DNA of 64,000 bases from Sciurus carolinensis. Its lineage: Eukaryota > Chordata > Mammalia > Rodentia > Sciuridae. Location of the stretch: NCBI RefSeq assembly GCF_902686445.1, contig NC_062213.1:140762491-140826490 (forward strand), read 5' to 3'. The notes under the pieces were generated by a model, which ran no database searches, was not told the origin of the DNA, and saw only the letters and a list, made by a program, of their open reading frames with translations. This document shows positions 24,521 through 35,771 of this stretch, piece by piece. The position numbers were made by a program, and so were the translations under genes. The stretch's first letter is position 1; each line of letters opens with the position of its first letter.

Positions 24521-25435
24521 ATTCCAAAAAAAAAAAAAAAAAAAGAAAAATATCTAATGTCTGTATCCACATAGAATTCTCTGTTTAAAATTTGCTATTT
24601 ACTTGCTTTGACTTGGGCTTTAAAACTCCAAAAATTCCGATGAAGATACAAATTTAATTTGTAATTTGTATTATCATAAAATTAAAATAAAGCATTATCA
24701 GTAACCCATCGTCTTTGATAGGACAAGCAAAAAGATTATGGCCACTATTAATAAGAACTATTATGTCCACTACTAAAAAGAAAACATCTTTGATTATGTG
24801 TAATATTAGCAAATGGAAAAATCACTAAATTACAATAAGCAGGTAAAACAGTTACTTTTAATGCCCAGTTTACTATCAAGCAGCTCCAATTCTACAATCT
24901 TATAGGGCAAAAATGATTAATACTGAAATTAAAATTACAATTCTGAGTTATTTAAATAGACTCTGGAAACTGCATAATAAAAAAATAAACTTTTTCTAAG
25001 TGAGTTAAGGCAACTAATACATAGTTTGCATTACATGACATAAAAGGTTCTTTAAATAATAAAAATTACATTAATATGTTCTTTAAAATAACATTTCTGT
25101 GAAGACAGAACACAAGTAGGAGAATGGAGGGAAATGTTAGGGAAAAAGGGGCAGACTACATTGTCCTCAAGGATTTAAAGAAAAAAATAGATAAAAGATG
25201 AATAGAAAGCATATAAAGTAGGACCAAAAATGTTAACAATACGTAAAAATGTTCAGTAATACTTCAAGGTAGCTCAGTTCCTTTTTCAATAAAACGAGTT
25301 ATAAAATTGAAAATGATGTTATGTCTGTATTTTAGCTATGTTGTTCGGATTAGAAATGAACATTGATATCACTGTCATACAAAATCTGATTGCCTAGACT
25401 AAACATTATAATAAACAAAACTCCCTGAAACAGAT

Positions 25436-25497
25436 GTCCTCTCATAGACCTGCCACCTCAGCATCACCTGACACTTTGTCAGAAATGAGAATATCAG
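25436..25497 (+). mobile_element. MER5A-like hAT element, 5' half
   Basis: Holds the MER5A landmark cagcatcacctgacactttg then tcagaaatgagaatatca. It is split here by a B1-dID SINE; the other half starts at 25727. Confidence 0.6.
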
Positions 25498-25714
25498 GGC
25501 CAGGCATGGTGGTGCACGCCTGTAATCCCAGCAGTTCAGAAGGCTGAGGCAGGAGGATCGTTAGCTCAAAGTCAGCCTTGGCTACTTGCAACTCAGCCAG
25601 ACCCTGAATCTAAATAAAAAATAAAAAGGGCTGAGGATGTGGTTCACTGGTTAAGCAACCCTGGGTTCAATCCCTGATATACAAAAAAAAAAAAAAAAAA
25701 GAAAGAAAGAAAAG
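25498..25714 (+). mobile_element. B1-dID SINE inserted in the MER5A-like element
   Basis: ggccaggcatggtggtgcac begins a well-preserved B1 half and gggctgaggatgtggttcac the dID half. It is flanked by atgagaatatca (25485-25496) and atgagagtatca (25715-25726), a 12-bp target-site duplication with one mismatch. Confidence 0.92.
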
Positions 25715-25726
25715 ATGAGAGTATCA

Positions 25727-25818
25727 AGTCCCATTACAGATTAGTGGACCTATATTTTACCATGACACCCACATAATTTACACATGCACAAACATTAAAT
25801 TTTTAGGAACACTCTTCC
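25727..25818 (+). mobile_element. MER5A-like hAT element, 3' half
   Basis: Continues the MER5A order after the SINE: cccattacagattagtggac, then ccatgacacccacataattt, then cacaaacattaaatttttag. Confidence 0.55.
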
Positions 25819-26302
25819 AGATAAACAAATTTTTTAAATCCAACATGACCTCCCTAAAATTTTCCTCTTCCCATACACATCTCTTCTTGAATCTTCCTCT
25901 CCCTGGACCCTTACACACCTTTCCTCTTTTCACAGAGGAGTTCAACTGTCCCTGTACTGAATCCTTTTTCCTTTTTCTTGTGCCTGAAAAGAAATTCAGG
26001 TATTTGACATATCTACTTAAAGCAATCCCAAAATAAAATTATAGAACAGTATTTTCCTTAAACAATTAAATATTCTTGGCCTACGCCACCTGTCTCTCTT
26101 GCTTTGTGAGGCTACTTTGTCACCTCATCACAGCATTCTACCATGTAAAAGTTTGTCTCTTAAAATTAAAAAAAAAAAAAAAAAAAAAATCCAACAGGCT
26201 CTCTGCACCATCGACAGCAAAGCTTTGTTCATCCTTGTGCTGAATACCACTGAGGTGGTGAAGTCCCTGACTCCTACTAGCATGCCACCTCTAACTAATA
26301 CC

Positions 26303-26346
26303 TGAATTAATTAATTAATTAATTAATTTATTTATTTATTTATTTT
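26303..26346 (+). repeat. (ATTA)n/(TTTA)n
   Basis: About 44 nt of tetranucleotide units, the expanded tail of the reversed ID element that follows. Confidence 0.85.
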
Positions 26347-26408
26347 TGCGGTGCAGGGCCTTGTGCTTGCAAGGCAAGCACTCTACCAACTGAGCTATAT
26401 CCCCAGCC
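26347..26408 (-). mobile_element. ID SINE with a 14-nt internal deletion
   Basis: gcggtgcagggccttgtgct then gcaaggcaagcactctacca, then actgagctatatccccagcc. Compared with full-length copies here, the block between gcggtg and the gggccttg region is missing. Confidence 0.85.
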
Positions 26409-26460
26409 CAATACCTGAATTTAATAGAGGCATATTTGCCACCTAGTTTACATCTTAATG

Positions 26461-26632
26461 CAGGTCAAGTAGCCCTTATTTGAAATACTTAGGATCAGAA
26501 GTGGTTCAGAGTTTTTTGGATTCTGAAATAGCTACAAAGTTGTTTTTTCTTTTTTTTAAGAATCATGTTAGACCTCAAAAAGTTGGATATTTCAGAGCAT
26601 TTGGATATTAAGATTAGGGATGCTCAATCCAT
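26461..26632 (+). mobile_element. Tigger-type (TcMar) MITE
   Basis: The 5' end caggtcaagtagcccttatt and the 3' end attagggatgctcaatcc form the inverted terminal regions of a known Tigger-derived MITE. The interior has the typical ggattctgaaatagc block. Confidence 0.6.
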
Positions 26633-27029
26633 ATTACAAGAAGAAAAGGAGCCAGAAAGGGAAGAGAGAAATAATTTCTAATGCACAAGCATACACACAC
26701 ACACAATCATTCAGATACAAAAAAATGGTTACAGGGAATAGTAGGATGTACCCCACAAATAAGCAACAAAGTGAGAATTTTACTTAGATCTCTTTTTCAG
26801 AGTAATCCCCTGTCCACAATAAAATACTACATTATTTGAATCCATTTTTTTCTCCAGGAAATTAGTTTCTTGACACTCCAAGAATCCTAAAATTTCATTT
26901 TAACTATGGAATGCTTTAATCAGTATGTTTTTGCTCCTCTCACTCTTTCTCTATCCACCGCATACCAAAAATCTATTTTCTTAAAAATATACCTTATTAA
27001 ACACACTTTATGCAAAAACAAATCATGTT

Positions 27030-27129
27030 GGGCTGGGGAGATAGCTCTGTTGGTAGAGTGCTTGCCTTGCAAGCACAAGGCCCTGGGTTCGATCCCCAGC
27101 ACCCAAAAAAAAAAAAAAAAAAAAAAAAA
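27030..27129 (+). mobile_element. ID SINE, young
   Basis: Near-consensus full-length ID ending in a poly-A of about 25. Perfect 15-bp target-site duplication aaaaacaaatcatgt at 27014-27028 and 27125-27139. Confidence 0.95.
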
Positions 27130-27423
27130 CAAATCATGTAACTAGGTAAGAGCACTAATATAGGAATCAGAAGAATAGTGATATTTTTCATCCACACTTC
27201 ATTCTGCATTGATATAAAGGATGTTCTTTTTTTGCCCTTCTTCCTTTTTTTATACATTTATTATTGCCCACCATGTATTTTTAATTCTGTTTTGTACCTA
27301 CTAAGTTAAAATTCAGCTAAAATTTGTTTCATAGCTTACAATTTGTTAGTTAAAATTTGATTCATAGCAATTGAATTAATATTAGTTCACTTCCTTTTAA
27401 ATTAACTGGCTAAAGAATTTAGG

Positions 27424-27505
27424 TGATGGTGATGTATGTAGCTCAGTAGTAGAGAACCTGCCTAGCATGCATGAGAACATAGGTTTGATCCCCAGCACCT
27501 CAAAA
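27424..27505 (+). mobile_element. ID SINE, diverged
   Basis: gtgatggtgatgtatgtagc, then cctgcctagcatgcatgaga, then gtttgatccccagcacc. Confidence 0.75.
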
Positions 27506-27755
27506 GAAAAGGAATTCAGCTATCAAATCACCTTATATCAATGGCAAGTACTGATGGATTAAAATTTTAAATATGAGCATTTACATGCTACAGGGAAATG
27601 CAAGTAAGTAAACATTAAAGTGATGTCAAGATATGAGGTCTTTAATCACAAAAATAAGGAAGAATCTCACAAAAGAAAATAGCTATATATCAAAAAGCAA
27701 GGAAAGAAAAAAATATATGAATAAATCAAATGTAATAAAAATCTTAGTAACTGTT

Positions 27756-27965
27756 GCCAGGCATGGTGGGGTACACCTGTAATCCCAGCAGCTTGGGAGG
27801 CTGAGGCAGGAGGATCTCAAGTTCAAAGCCAGCCTCAGCAATGGCAAGGCATCTAAGCAACTCAGTGAGCTCCTATCTTTAAATAAAAGACAAAATAGGG
27901 CTGGGGATGTGGCTCAGTGGTTGAGTGCCCCTGAGTTTAATCCACAGGACCCACCCCCCCCCATA
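27756..27965 (+). mobile_element. B1-dID SINE, young
   Basis: Full-length with both halves intact (gccaggcatggtggggtaca and gggctggggatgtggctcag). Perfect 19-bp target-site duplication aaaaatcttagtaactgtt on both sides. The tail is C-rich rather than A-rich. Confidence 0.95.
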
Positions 27966-27969
27966 AAAA

Positions 27970-30900
27970 ATCTTAGTAACTGTTAAATCCAGAAATTAGT
28001 AATTACTATATTACTTATTAATAATTAGTGTTATATTACAAATGTCTCTGATGGTTTTAAAAAATTTAAGCAGTATAAACTGAAAGACAAACTAGAATAC
28101 ATTTTCCATAATACAAATGACAAAAGTTTATGGTCATCAATGAATTGTAGTTAGGTAATGAGAAAACCTGCTAAAGGTACTGAACAAAAAAAAATCACAT
28201 CAAAATTACAACTAGCCAAAAGATAAATCAACAAAAATTAGTTTTATCTTAACAAGTAGATCTTACAAATTTAATTTATAATAACATATCCTCTACCATA
28301 TATCAAAATGTCAATTATTTTTTTAAAATTCAAAATCAATGCTACTATAGATTGATATTCTCATATATTGATAATCAATGTGAACATTCACATAACTATT
28401 CAGAAGCCAATTTGAAAAGGTAGCTGTATCTCTGATAATAATCAGAATTCTAAAATTCTAGCCACCAGACATGAAAGAAAAAATTGAAGATATTTATTTT
28501 ATTTTCACCTGAAAAAAATTAAGAACAAATTAATGGTGAGTGGAAGGGAAGGAGCAATTTTTTGGATATGTACAAAATAAATTACAATGCTGTTAAAATC
28601 CATTATCAAAATATATAATGTCATGATAATTCAACTGATAACAATGAAAAAAAATCTCAATTCAAGAATAGATATAAATGAAATGAAGTTTTATACATAA
28701 TTTTGTTTTCTCTAGAATATTAAATATGCATATTGGAAAAATAAGACAAAAAGGAAATGTGTGATGTTAATATTCAAATTATAAACAATTTTGCAGTTTT
28801 ATCTTAAGGTTTTAATTTTCTATCCTTTCCCATGAAAATGTGTTACACTCAAAATTAGAAGGAAAAAACCCTATAAGAAAAATAAGCCCTTAGAGCAGGA
28901 ATTATGGCAAACATAAAAGTACAACTTGGGAGAGTCCCATGTTGATAAGGAGAGATAAATGTTATAAATGTTGTTTTTGCTTCCTGAAGCACAGATATGG
29001 AATTCCCTCCTCAGCTTTACATTTTAGCCAAGTGATCCCAAAGTCGAGACTAGATATTCTTCTGGACTCTTGTCAAATTGACAAAAGGAGTTCAGGACCA
29101 GTGCTGAAAGATGTCATGAGATATTCACTAATCCACACTGATGTCTAATACACGTAGCCTGCATGGCTGTCGTATGTCATTCTCTGTCATGCAGAGGAGG
29201 CAAAAAGAAAATAAGGAGTACCATGGGGTTATAAGCATATGTTTCAGTAAGACACTCCCTTAGTATTATGGCAGATAAATCAGTTTTTCAAGGCATACCA
29301 GATTCTAACCTAATACTCAGATATTTTCAATCATCTGTATTATCTTATTCTCTAATACCACAACCTAAGTTTATAGTATATAAAAATGTGAAAAAGTATA
29401 TTAATTCAAAAATGAAGAGCTTCATCAAAACTGAAATCAAAGAATGGTGAGTACTTAACAGAATTACAGCTCTGCAAAATCAAGATCCTTTAAATGCCTC
29501 CTGTACTTTTAATTAAGCTACCTTTAATATATTATTATTTTATATAATATAAATATAATTTTATTTTTATAGACTATTTTGATTCACTGTATACAAATGA
29601 GGTACAACTTTTTATGGTTTCTATGGTTGTACATTTAATATATTATTGATATTTTCAAAATGTAAAAATAACTGATAATACATAATATGCATGTAAAATC
29701 AATATATCTAAAATGTACTCTAGTATAGATAAGCTAATAACCTCTTTACTTTTAGCATATTATTGTTTAATAACATTTACTTATGAAATATTTGATGCAG
29801 TTTTTTCTGTGAGAAAATGGTAGACATTCTTGAGGTCTACTGGGCAGCTGTTGTGAATGACACACTTATTTATAACACCAGCAACAGACCTGCTCCTCAA
29901 GTTACTGGAAAAGCAGTAGGGGACTGAACAGAATAGAAAATGGGAGAAAAAGGGAGAAGAAGAAAAATATATATATGTCAACAACCAAGCACTTGAATGT
30001 AATCATCATTTATGAAATGTCATATATTGATGATGAGTACTAGTATAGAAAATGACCAAAGTATAATTCAAATTAGTTTTTTTAAAAGATGCTAGTGTAT
30101 CCTATTGAGCTTAGTTTTAATTTTTGGAACTTTGTGTCACATTCAGAAAAAATTTACCTGAATCTTGACTCTCACTAGTAATAGCAAGGCAGTTGGTTTT
30201 TGCAAAATAGAAACAATATCCTTTAATTTATAATGGCATTGATATTTATATTTTTAAAACCAAATTACATCACTACTTATGCAGAAGAAAGTGCTGCAAT
30301 CAAATTACATTACATCTATAAAACACAATAAGAATATTTAACATGTCCAAAGAACAATATAGTTAAGCACTTTCTTAAGGAGTAAAATCACACAGGATGA
30401 CACTAAAAATATAAATAAAATCATTAAAAAAAACTTTTGGTTTGAGCAGATGTTAATTTACATAATTTGTGAATTTAAAAAATAAGGTTACATTTGCTAT
30501 GCAGCAAGCACAGATATACAATTTCTATTAATTTAATGGGAGTTGTGACTCCCATTAAGCTTAATAGGAGTCATAGAGCCAAATCCCCATGTACCTTGCT
30601 AAAAATTCACCTCCAAGATTTCAACTAATCAAAACTGCTGAAATGAACAAAAGTAGTCAATTTTGCTAGATTAGAAAATTTTAAATCCCTAACGTAAGTC
30701 AATTCAGTGTTATAGCAACGACCATCTAGTTATTCCCAACAAGAAAAAGAATAAAGTTATCACAGTGAAAAAAGACAAACTGAAACAAGAGTTTAGGAGT
30801 TCTGCTAAATGTAGCAGAAAATATGTTGCTTTTTCCAATTTGTTGTAAATATTTCAATATTTTTTTCTTTCTCAGTACACTATCCAAAAAAAAGAAGTAA

Positions 30901-31092
30901 AAAAAAAAAAAAAATTCCTTTATTAAAGCCTAAAATCATGCTCAAGGGGGCCTGATCAGAGGAATAAGACAAAACCCAAAAATATATTGACACTAATTTC
31001 CAGAGAGCGACCTATTAATAACTTCTGAATCACATTAAATAAAATCATAATTTTTTACAAAAAAAAAAAAAAATTTGTTTGAATTTACATTT
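27970..31092. other. unique AT-rich intronic DNA
   Basis: About 3 kb with no nameable repeat or gene. A compound inverted repeat at 30533-30571 is listed separately. The plus-strand open frames near 28939 and 29268 have no recognised domain. Confidence 0.5.
30533..30571. repeat. three-armed inverted repeat (two alternative hairpins)
   Basis: Arm A TTAATGGGAGT (30533-30543), loop TGTG, arm B ACTCCCATTAA (30548-30558), spacer GC, arm C TTAATAGGAGT (30561-30571). Arm B pairs perfectly with A and with C at all but one position. Confidence 0.85.
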
Positions 31093-31149
31093 AAAGCTGG
31101 AATACAGCTTAGTGGCAGAGCACTTGTCTAGCATGCACAAGGTCCTGGC
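31093..31149 (+). mobile_element. ID SINE, 3' truncated
   Basis: aaagctggaatacagcttag through agcatgcacaaggtcctggc; the last part of the element is lost. Confidence 0.6.
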
Positions 31150-31335
31150 AATTAGCACTCTGTTATGACAACTGCTCATTGTCCCCTCCCCACTACTAAG
31201 ACTATGAACTTCAAAGACATACTGTTCATGTGACGGAAAAGACTGAGTGGTTGCTAAAAAACACACATTATTTTAGGCACTTTGATATATCGATGAAAAA
31301 CAGCAATGAAAAAACGCTGCCTTTGTAAAGCTGAC

Positions 31336-31339
<4 letters not shown>

Positions 31340-31382
<43 letters not shown>
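31340..31382 (+). repeat. (GT)n microsatellite
   Basis: Uninterrupted run of about 20 GT units. Confidence 0.95.
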
Positions 31383-31383
<1 letters not shown>

Positions 31384-32446
31384 TCCAAAAACATACAGAC
31401 ACATGTACATGTGTAGTTCATTATGGGTATGTGAAGGAAAGAATGAAAGAAATAAGGATACAGTATTAAGTTCAAACTTGGAGATTCATCATTATTTCTT
31501 CCACTAAATTCAGACCATTGGGAAGTACTTATATGTAAAAAGATTTTTTTCCCTAATTCATATTTAACTTATAGATCTGCCTATTTTCTTCTACTAGATA
31601 CTGAAAATACCCTACACATGCACATCATATTTTAATAAAATAATATTTATTCTAAAGTCATTAGAAAATGTGCTTAGAGAATTTAAATGTCCATTAAAAA
31701 CTGGCAGGATACTGTTTCATAATTTTCTTGTTTGTAAATTTTCTTGATTTATATAAAATAAATATATAAAGTTATATCTGGCTTATCTGGCATTTATACC
31801 TGGTATAACATTTTTTCTTTGAAATAAGAATAACAACAGTATAATTTGAGTTAATTAACAAAATTTTGACTTATGAAATTTATATACTTACAGTGTAAAG
31901 AATTCAACCTGAAATCCATATTACCAGCTTTGCTGAAGAGTCACTATTATTTGTAACTTGTCACTTGAGCAAGCCTTCATACATCTGACTTATGCTTGCC
32001 AGGGCTCCATTATATAGCATAATTTAATTCTCTGGGACACAAAAATTCAATTTCCTTTCCTACTTACTGATACATGATTCCACAGTGGGTTTCTATGCTT
32101 ATAAAAATTGGCCAAAATAATCAAAGCACACCAGTTTCTCAACAGACTGACTTGGTGAAGGGCTTGAGGTTAGTTCTCCAGGAATAAAATCAATTACACA
32201 AAAATTTTACAAAATATTTTAAAGTTTGGCCTTCATTCAATCATTATTTATTTAGAAATTCTAAACACAATTTTCTAAAATATACAGGAATAATAACAAT
32301 GTTCCTATTTTGTAAAAATATTCACTAAGACTGACAGACAAATAATAGATAAGGTCATTCTAACAACTAAATACTTATATAATTAGCTTTTGCCATACTA
32401 AAACTTCAAAAGTGGTTATTGATTTGTTTTTTAATATGCACAAGAG
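31383..32446. other. unique intronic DNA
   Basis: No gene or nameable repeat is seen. Confidence 0.5.
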
Positions 32447-32522
32447 ACACTGGGGGTGTAGCTAGATTATAGAGCATGGCCCTGGCATGCATAGGCCCTG
32501 GGTTCAAACCCAGCACTAAAAC
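32447..32522 (+). mobile_element. ID SINE, diverged
   Basis: cactgggggtgtagctagat, then catgcataggccctgggttc, then aaacccagcac. Confidence 0.75.
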
Positions 32523-34555
32523 AAAGGAATATGTACAAGAAATATGACATACTTATAAGGTCTATTTAAACACAGAATAAGTGCTTCTCACAAATTTGGA
32601 AATACACCTCTCATAGGTATAGATGTAAAATAGATCCAAAAATTATGTGAAGCCATTAAATAATACCAAGGTAAATCAGAACTTTGGAAGACAGAAAGCT
32701 CTAAGAAAGAAGGCATGGTCCATGGTAATTCTATAATATGTAAATTGTTTTCTTTTTAAATCTTAGTTGGTTGCTATCATTTAAAATCTTAATGTCTGGT
32801 TGAAAATTTGGAAAACTGGCAAAGGATTCAATCACAGTCCTTTGGAAAGCACTCCCTGTCTGTGGCAAACCTCAGACTGCCTGATACACTCAAGTTACTT
32901 CATCTGTTTGACCCTAATAGGTGCTTGAGGTTCAATGCTGTACAAGAACATGTGCTCCTCAGAATTAAGAACTGTGCTTTGTGTATTTTGGAAACTTCAT
33001 CTGAGTTTATTTGCAAGGACCTAGGAACTAGTACAAAAAGTACCATCTCATTTCTTAAGATTTTAAACGGTAACAATCATGGAAGGGCTCAGGAGAAACT
33101 TAACAGCTGAATAGTTAAATTTCTATCTTCCCTCCTAAGCCCTCACACCTAACTTTGATTGTTTTTCTCAATAGGGGTTCACAGACCATTATCTGGTTTC
33201 CAGCAATAAAGGACTATCATGTCATGTAAAACTTTTCTAAGACAAATTCATGTGATGCTGGATAAATGCTCTAACAGTGTGCATTAGCTGTGTATACTCA
33301 GAATAAGCAGTGTGAGTTCATCCCCAGTTCGTTTTATCCATAGGAGGGAACTGCTTCAAAAGCAACACCCCCTGGCCTGATGTGCCAAAAGTGATATTTC
33401 TCTTAATAGCAGATATGAATCCTGACCTGATAGGTGACACTAGAAATAAAACTGCAGTATCCCATGAAAAAGTCTCTGTTTGCTAGCCCCCCCACTAAGT
33501 TATGCTACTGTGCCAATGAAGTGGTCTCTACACCAATTGGAAATTTTTTCATTATTGAACTAATGATCCATTGGTCCACACCTGGAATCTTTCTTAAATG
33601 TGTAAAAACATCAAACCTAACAGCAGGAATTCAGTTATTTTTCTCCCTAAAAACCAGATGCAAAATTATAAACTATCCATATGATTTTCATAACAATCCA
33701 AGCCTGAGATTCATATTATGAAACTCGGTTCCTGCTTCTTGTTTATCATTACAGTACTATTCACTCAGACATACTTTTAGAGTTGATGCATTTCCAATTC
33801 TAAAACAAAGAGCAATATAATCCGAAAATGAAATAGTAACCTATTTGTGACTTTCAAGTATGACTTAAATCTAATTGAACATTATATACTTTCTGGTTAC
33901 TGAAATTCTTATTTTAAAATATTTCTAAATTTTTATGTGTTCAAAATATATTATTAAGTTATGTCAATATATTGAAAATAAGAACTGACAGGACAGGAGA
34001 GGAATATAACAAAACCTAAATTTGGAGCAAATAATTAAAATACAATTCTTTTGGCAAAATTAAAAGATTAGTATTTTGAAGCTGATTACAAAGACATTGG
34101 AATAACAAGTTTCTATATATTAACTGACATTAAACCTCTTTTTCTTTGCCAATCATTTTATTAATAGGTATAAAATAGAACAACTAAAATATACATAAAA
34201 CCAATTTAAAAATTCTAAAACATCTTTTTCAATACTATTTCACTGGGCCTTGAAAAGAAATTTCATTATAAATTACATGGATTTCTCAAAGATTCTGTAT
34301 TCTTCAAAGGTTTTATAAGTTAATATTTTCAAACTGAATACCACTATCAACCAGCTATAAAATTTATACATCTTTCCTCCATATTTCAGTCTGCTTTATG
34401 CTCTATGGTATCTGGATGAATATTATTTTCATATAGAAATAATATTTCAGACCTCCGAAAAAATGGGTACCAGAAAAATCTATACAGTAAATAATAAACG
34501 ATCATTCCAATTATTTCAGTAAGCCTCAAAAGTACATTTACTTCTTTAAAAATCA
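32523..34555. other. unique intronic DNA
   Basis: No nameable repeat. Two plus-strand open frames of about 100 codons (32808-33110 and 33434-33721) show no recognised domain, splice context or codon signature. Confidence 0.5.
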
Positions 34556-34750
34556 GTCAGGTGTGATGGTGCAGGTGGTAATCCTAAGATTCTAAAACAG
34601 GAGGACTGCAAGTTCAAAGTCAGCCTCAGCAATTTAGCAAGACCCTGTCTCAAAATAAAATATAAAAAGGGGCAGAGATGTAGCTCGGTAGTAAAGTACC
34701 TCTGGGTTCAATCACCCACCATTACCAAAAAAAAAAAAAAAAAAAAAAAG
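34556..34750 (+). mobile_element. B1-dID SINE
   Basis: tcaggtgtgatggtgcaggt (diverged B1 start), then agcaagaccctgtctcaaaa, then the dID half gggcagagatgtagctcggt, ending in A23. Confidence 0.85.
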
Positions 34751-34800
34751 TCAGGCCTGTCTTGAAAACAAATTGCCATTAATCTAGATTTATACAATTT

Positions 34801-34895
34801 AGGAGCTGGAAATACAGCTCAGTAGTAGAGTGCTTGCCTGTAATGTATGAAGGCCTAGATTCCATCGCAAATACCACAAAAATACCGAAGAAAAA
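34801..34895 (+). mobile_element. ID SINE, diverged
   Basis: ggagctggaaatacagctca, then gtagagtgcttgcctgtaat, then a degenerate end and A-rich tail. Confidence 0.75.
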
Positions 34896-34961
34896 AATTT
34901 AAAGAAATAGTGCTCTAGAAAAAAGTCTTCCTGCATTTTTATAAATTTTCACATTATAAGG

Positions 34962-35008
34962 CGTGTGTGTATGTGTATTTGTGTGTGTGTGTGTATACAC
35001 ACACACAT
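34962..35008 (+). repeat. (GT)n then (AC)n, self-complementary
   Basis: An interrupted GT tract is followed by TATACACACACACA, so the two sides can pair into a hairpin. Confidence 0.8.
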
Positions 35009-35151
35009 TATTTCAAAGATACAGATAACATTAAGAAGGAAGTACTACAAAAATGTTTTTCTATAAAATGTGAAAATTTTTTATCTTAGGCATTTTATAA
35101 CTATACTTGAACAGACACAAAACTAAAGATGAAGTGAAAAGATCACCGCAA

Positions 35152-35293
35152 AGGGCTTAGGTTGTAGTTCAGTGGTACAGCACTTGCCTAGCACATGTGA
35201 TGCACTGGGTTCAATCCTTAGCACCACATAAAAACAAATAAATAAAATAAAGGTATTGTGTCCATCTGCAACTAAAACTTAAAAAAAAAAAAC
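35152..35293 (+). mobile_element. ID SINE with long conserved 3' tail
   Basis: ID body gggcttaggttgtagttcag through gcactgggttcaatccttag and caccacata, then the tail with taaaataaaggtattgtgtc and catctgcaactaaaac. It lies 306 nt downstream of the ADGRL2 donor. Confidence 0.85.
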
Positions 35294-35599
35294 CACAAAA
35301 TACTTCAAATTTACTAGAATAAATATAGTCAATAAATGTAAAATATATACCAAATATTTCATTTACTTCTTTTAGGATTATTTGGAATTATAGCTCACAA
35401 ACTTATGTGAAATATAAATTCAGACATCTAGCACTTTCTATACTTTATAGCAGTGTAAAGAAATAATTCAGCCACCAAAAAAAGAATTCAGCACTTATTT
35501 TAGAATAATAAAATAATATTCTAACCATTGTCACATAAAGAAGACTGGATAGTTGAAGCTCTCCTGGACTTAAGGAACAAAATTTAAACTGTGTCTTAC

Positions 35600-35672
35600 C
35601 TTCTGTATTCGGTAAGAAGCTGATTACAATGATAAACCACAGACTTCGCATTCTGCAACCAGAAGACACCAT
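35600..35672 (-). CDS. ADGRL2: ADGRL2 (latrophilin-2) first coding segment: signal peptide
   Basis: This is the amino-terminal coding part of adhesion GPCR latrophilin-2, a plasma-membrane receptor whose family binds teneurins and FLRTs at cell contacts and synapses. The 24 complete codons begin [12 protein letters not shown] and end SFLPNTE, which I recognise as the latrophilin-2 signal peptide: a short basic start, a hydrophobic core (about residues 11-20) and a polar end. A 25th codon is split by the intron. The exon ends at 35600 with CAGAAG followed by GTAAGA, a consensus donor, giving a phase-1 intron. The start at 35672 has a strong context (A at -3, G at +4), and an in-frame TAA lies 15 codons upstream. 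The open frame continues past 35600 for about 50 codons, but that is intron read-through. The next exons (lectin-like RBL domain, olfactomedin domain and so on) are not in the window. Gene identity rests on remembered protein similarity. Confidence 0.9.
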
Positions 35673-35713
35673 TATTGATCCCTTTAGATATTTCTTTGTA
35701 TTCCTTAATGAAT

Positions 35714-35737
35714 CTAGTTATAAATGCCCAGCTTCAT
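35714..35737 (-). promoter_or_regulatory. upstream ORF 3 in the ADGRL2 5' UTR
   Basis: The ATG at 35737 opens a 7-codon frame (MKLGIYN) ending in TAG at 35716-35714. It lies in the third frame, so all three frames upstream of the main start carry a short uORF. Confidence 0.55.
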
Positions 35738-35759
35738 CGAACCCAGCAGTCTGCATCAT
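35718..35759 (-). promoter_or_regulatory. upstream ORF 2 in the ADGRL2 5' UTR (in frame with the main start)
   Basis: Two consecutive ATGs at 35759 and 35756 open a 13-codon frame (MMQTAGFDEAGHL) ending in TAA at 35720-35718. It shares the reading frame of the main ORF, so this TAA rules out an amino-terminal extension of latrophilin-2 from this exon. Confidence 0.6.
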
Positions 35760-35769
35760 TGATCCTCAT
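35734..35769 (-). promoter_or_regulatory. upstream ORF 1 in the ADGRL2 5' UTR
   Basis: An ATG at 35769 opens an 11-codon frame (MRINDADCWVR) ending in TGA at 35736-35734. It is out of frame with the main start. Its stop overlaps the ATG of uORF 3 as ATGA, an arrangement that could allow local reinitiation. A role in repressing translation is inferred only. Confidence 0.6.
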
Positions 35770-35771
35770 AT

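Larger units (their letters stand above)
1..35599 (-). other. ADGRL2: ADGRL2 intron after the signal-peptide exon (open at the left edge)
   Basis: This runs from the phase-1 donor at 35599 to beyond the left edge, so the intron is longer than 35 kb. I looked for the exon that follows in latrophilin-2 (amino-terminal part of the RBL domain) and found no trace on the minus strand. The contents are SINEs, old mammalian repeats, microsatellites and unique AT-rich DNA, listed separately. Confidence 0.8.
35600..35771 (-). other. ADGRL2: ADGRL2 start-codon exon (5' UTR plus first coding part), 172 nt
   Basis: On the minus strand the exon is preceded by a pyrimidine-rich acceptor (TTTGTTTGTTTTTCAG, AG at 35773-35772) and followed by a GTAAGA donor (GT at 35599-35598). 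The first 99 nt are 5' UTR and the last 73 nt are coding. Because an acceptor precedes the UTR, at least one further non-coding exon and the promoter must lie at higher coordinates. Boundaries are inferred from splice motifs, not from transcript data. Confidence 0.85.

Noticed and set aside
27030..27110. tRNA gene
   Set aside because: The ID body derives from tRNA-Ala and keeps promoter-like boxes, but the A tail and target-site duplication show it is a SINE; the same holds for the other ID copies.
35445..35599. Continuation of the ADGRL2 open frame past the donor
   Set aside because: The frame stays open, but a consensus GTAAG donor follows the signal-peptide codons and the downstream residues do not resemble latrophilin-2.
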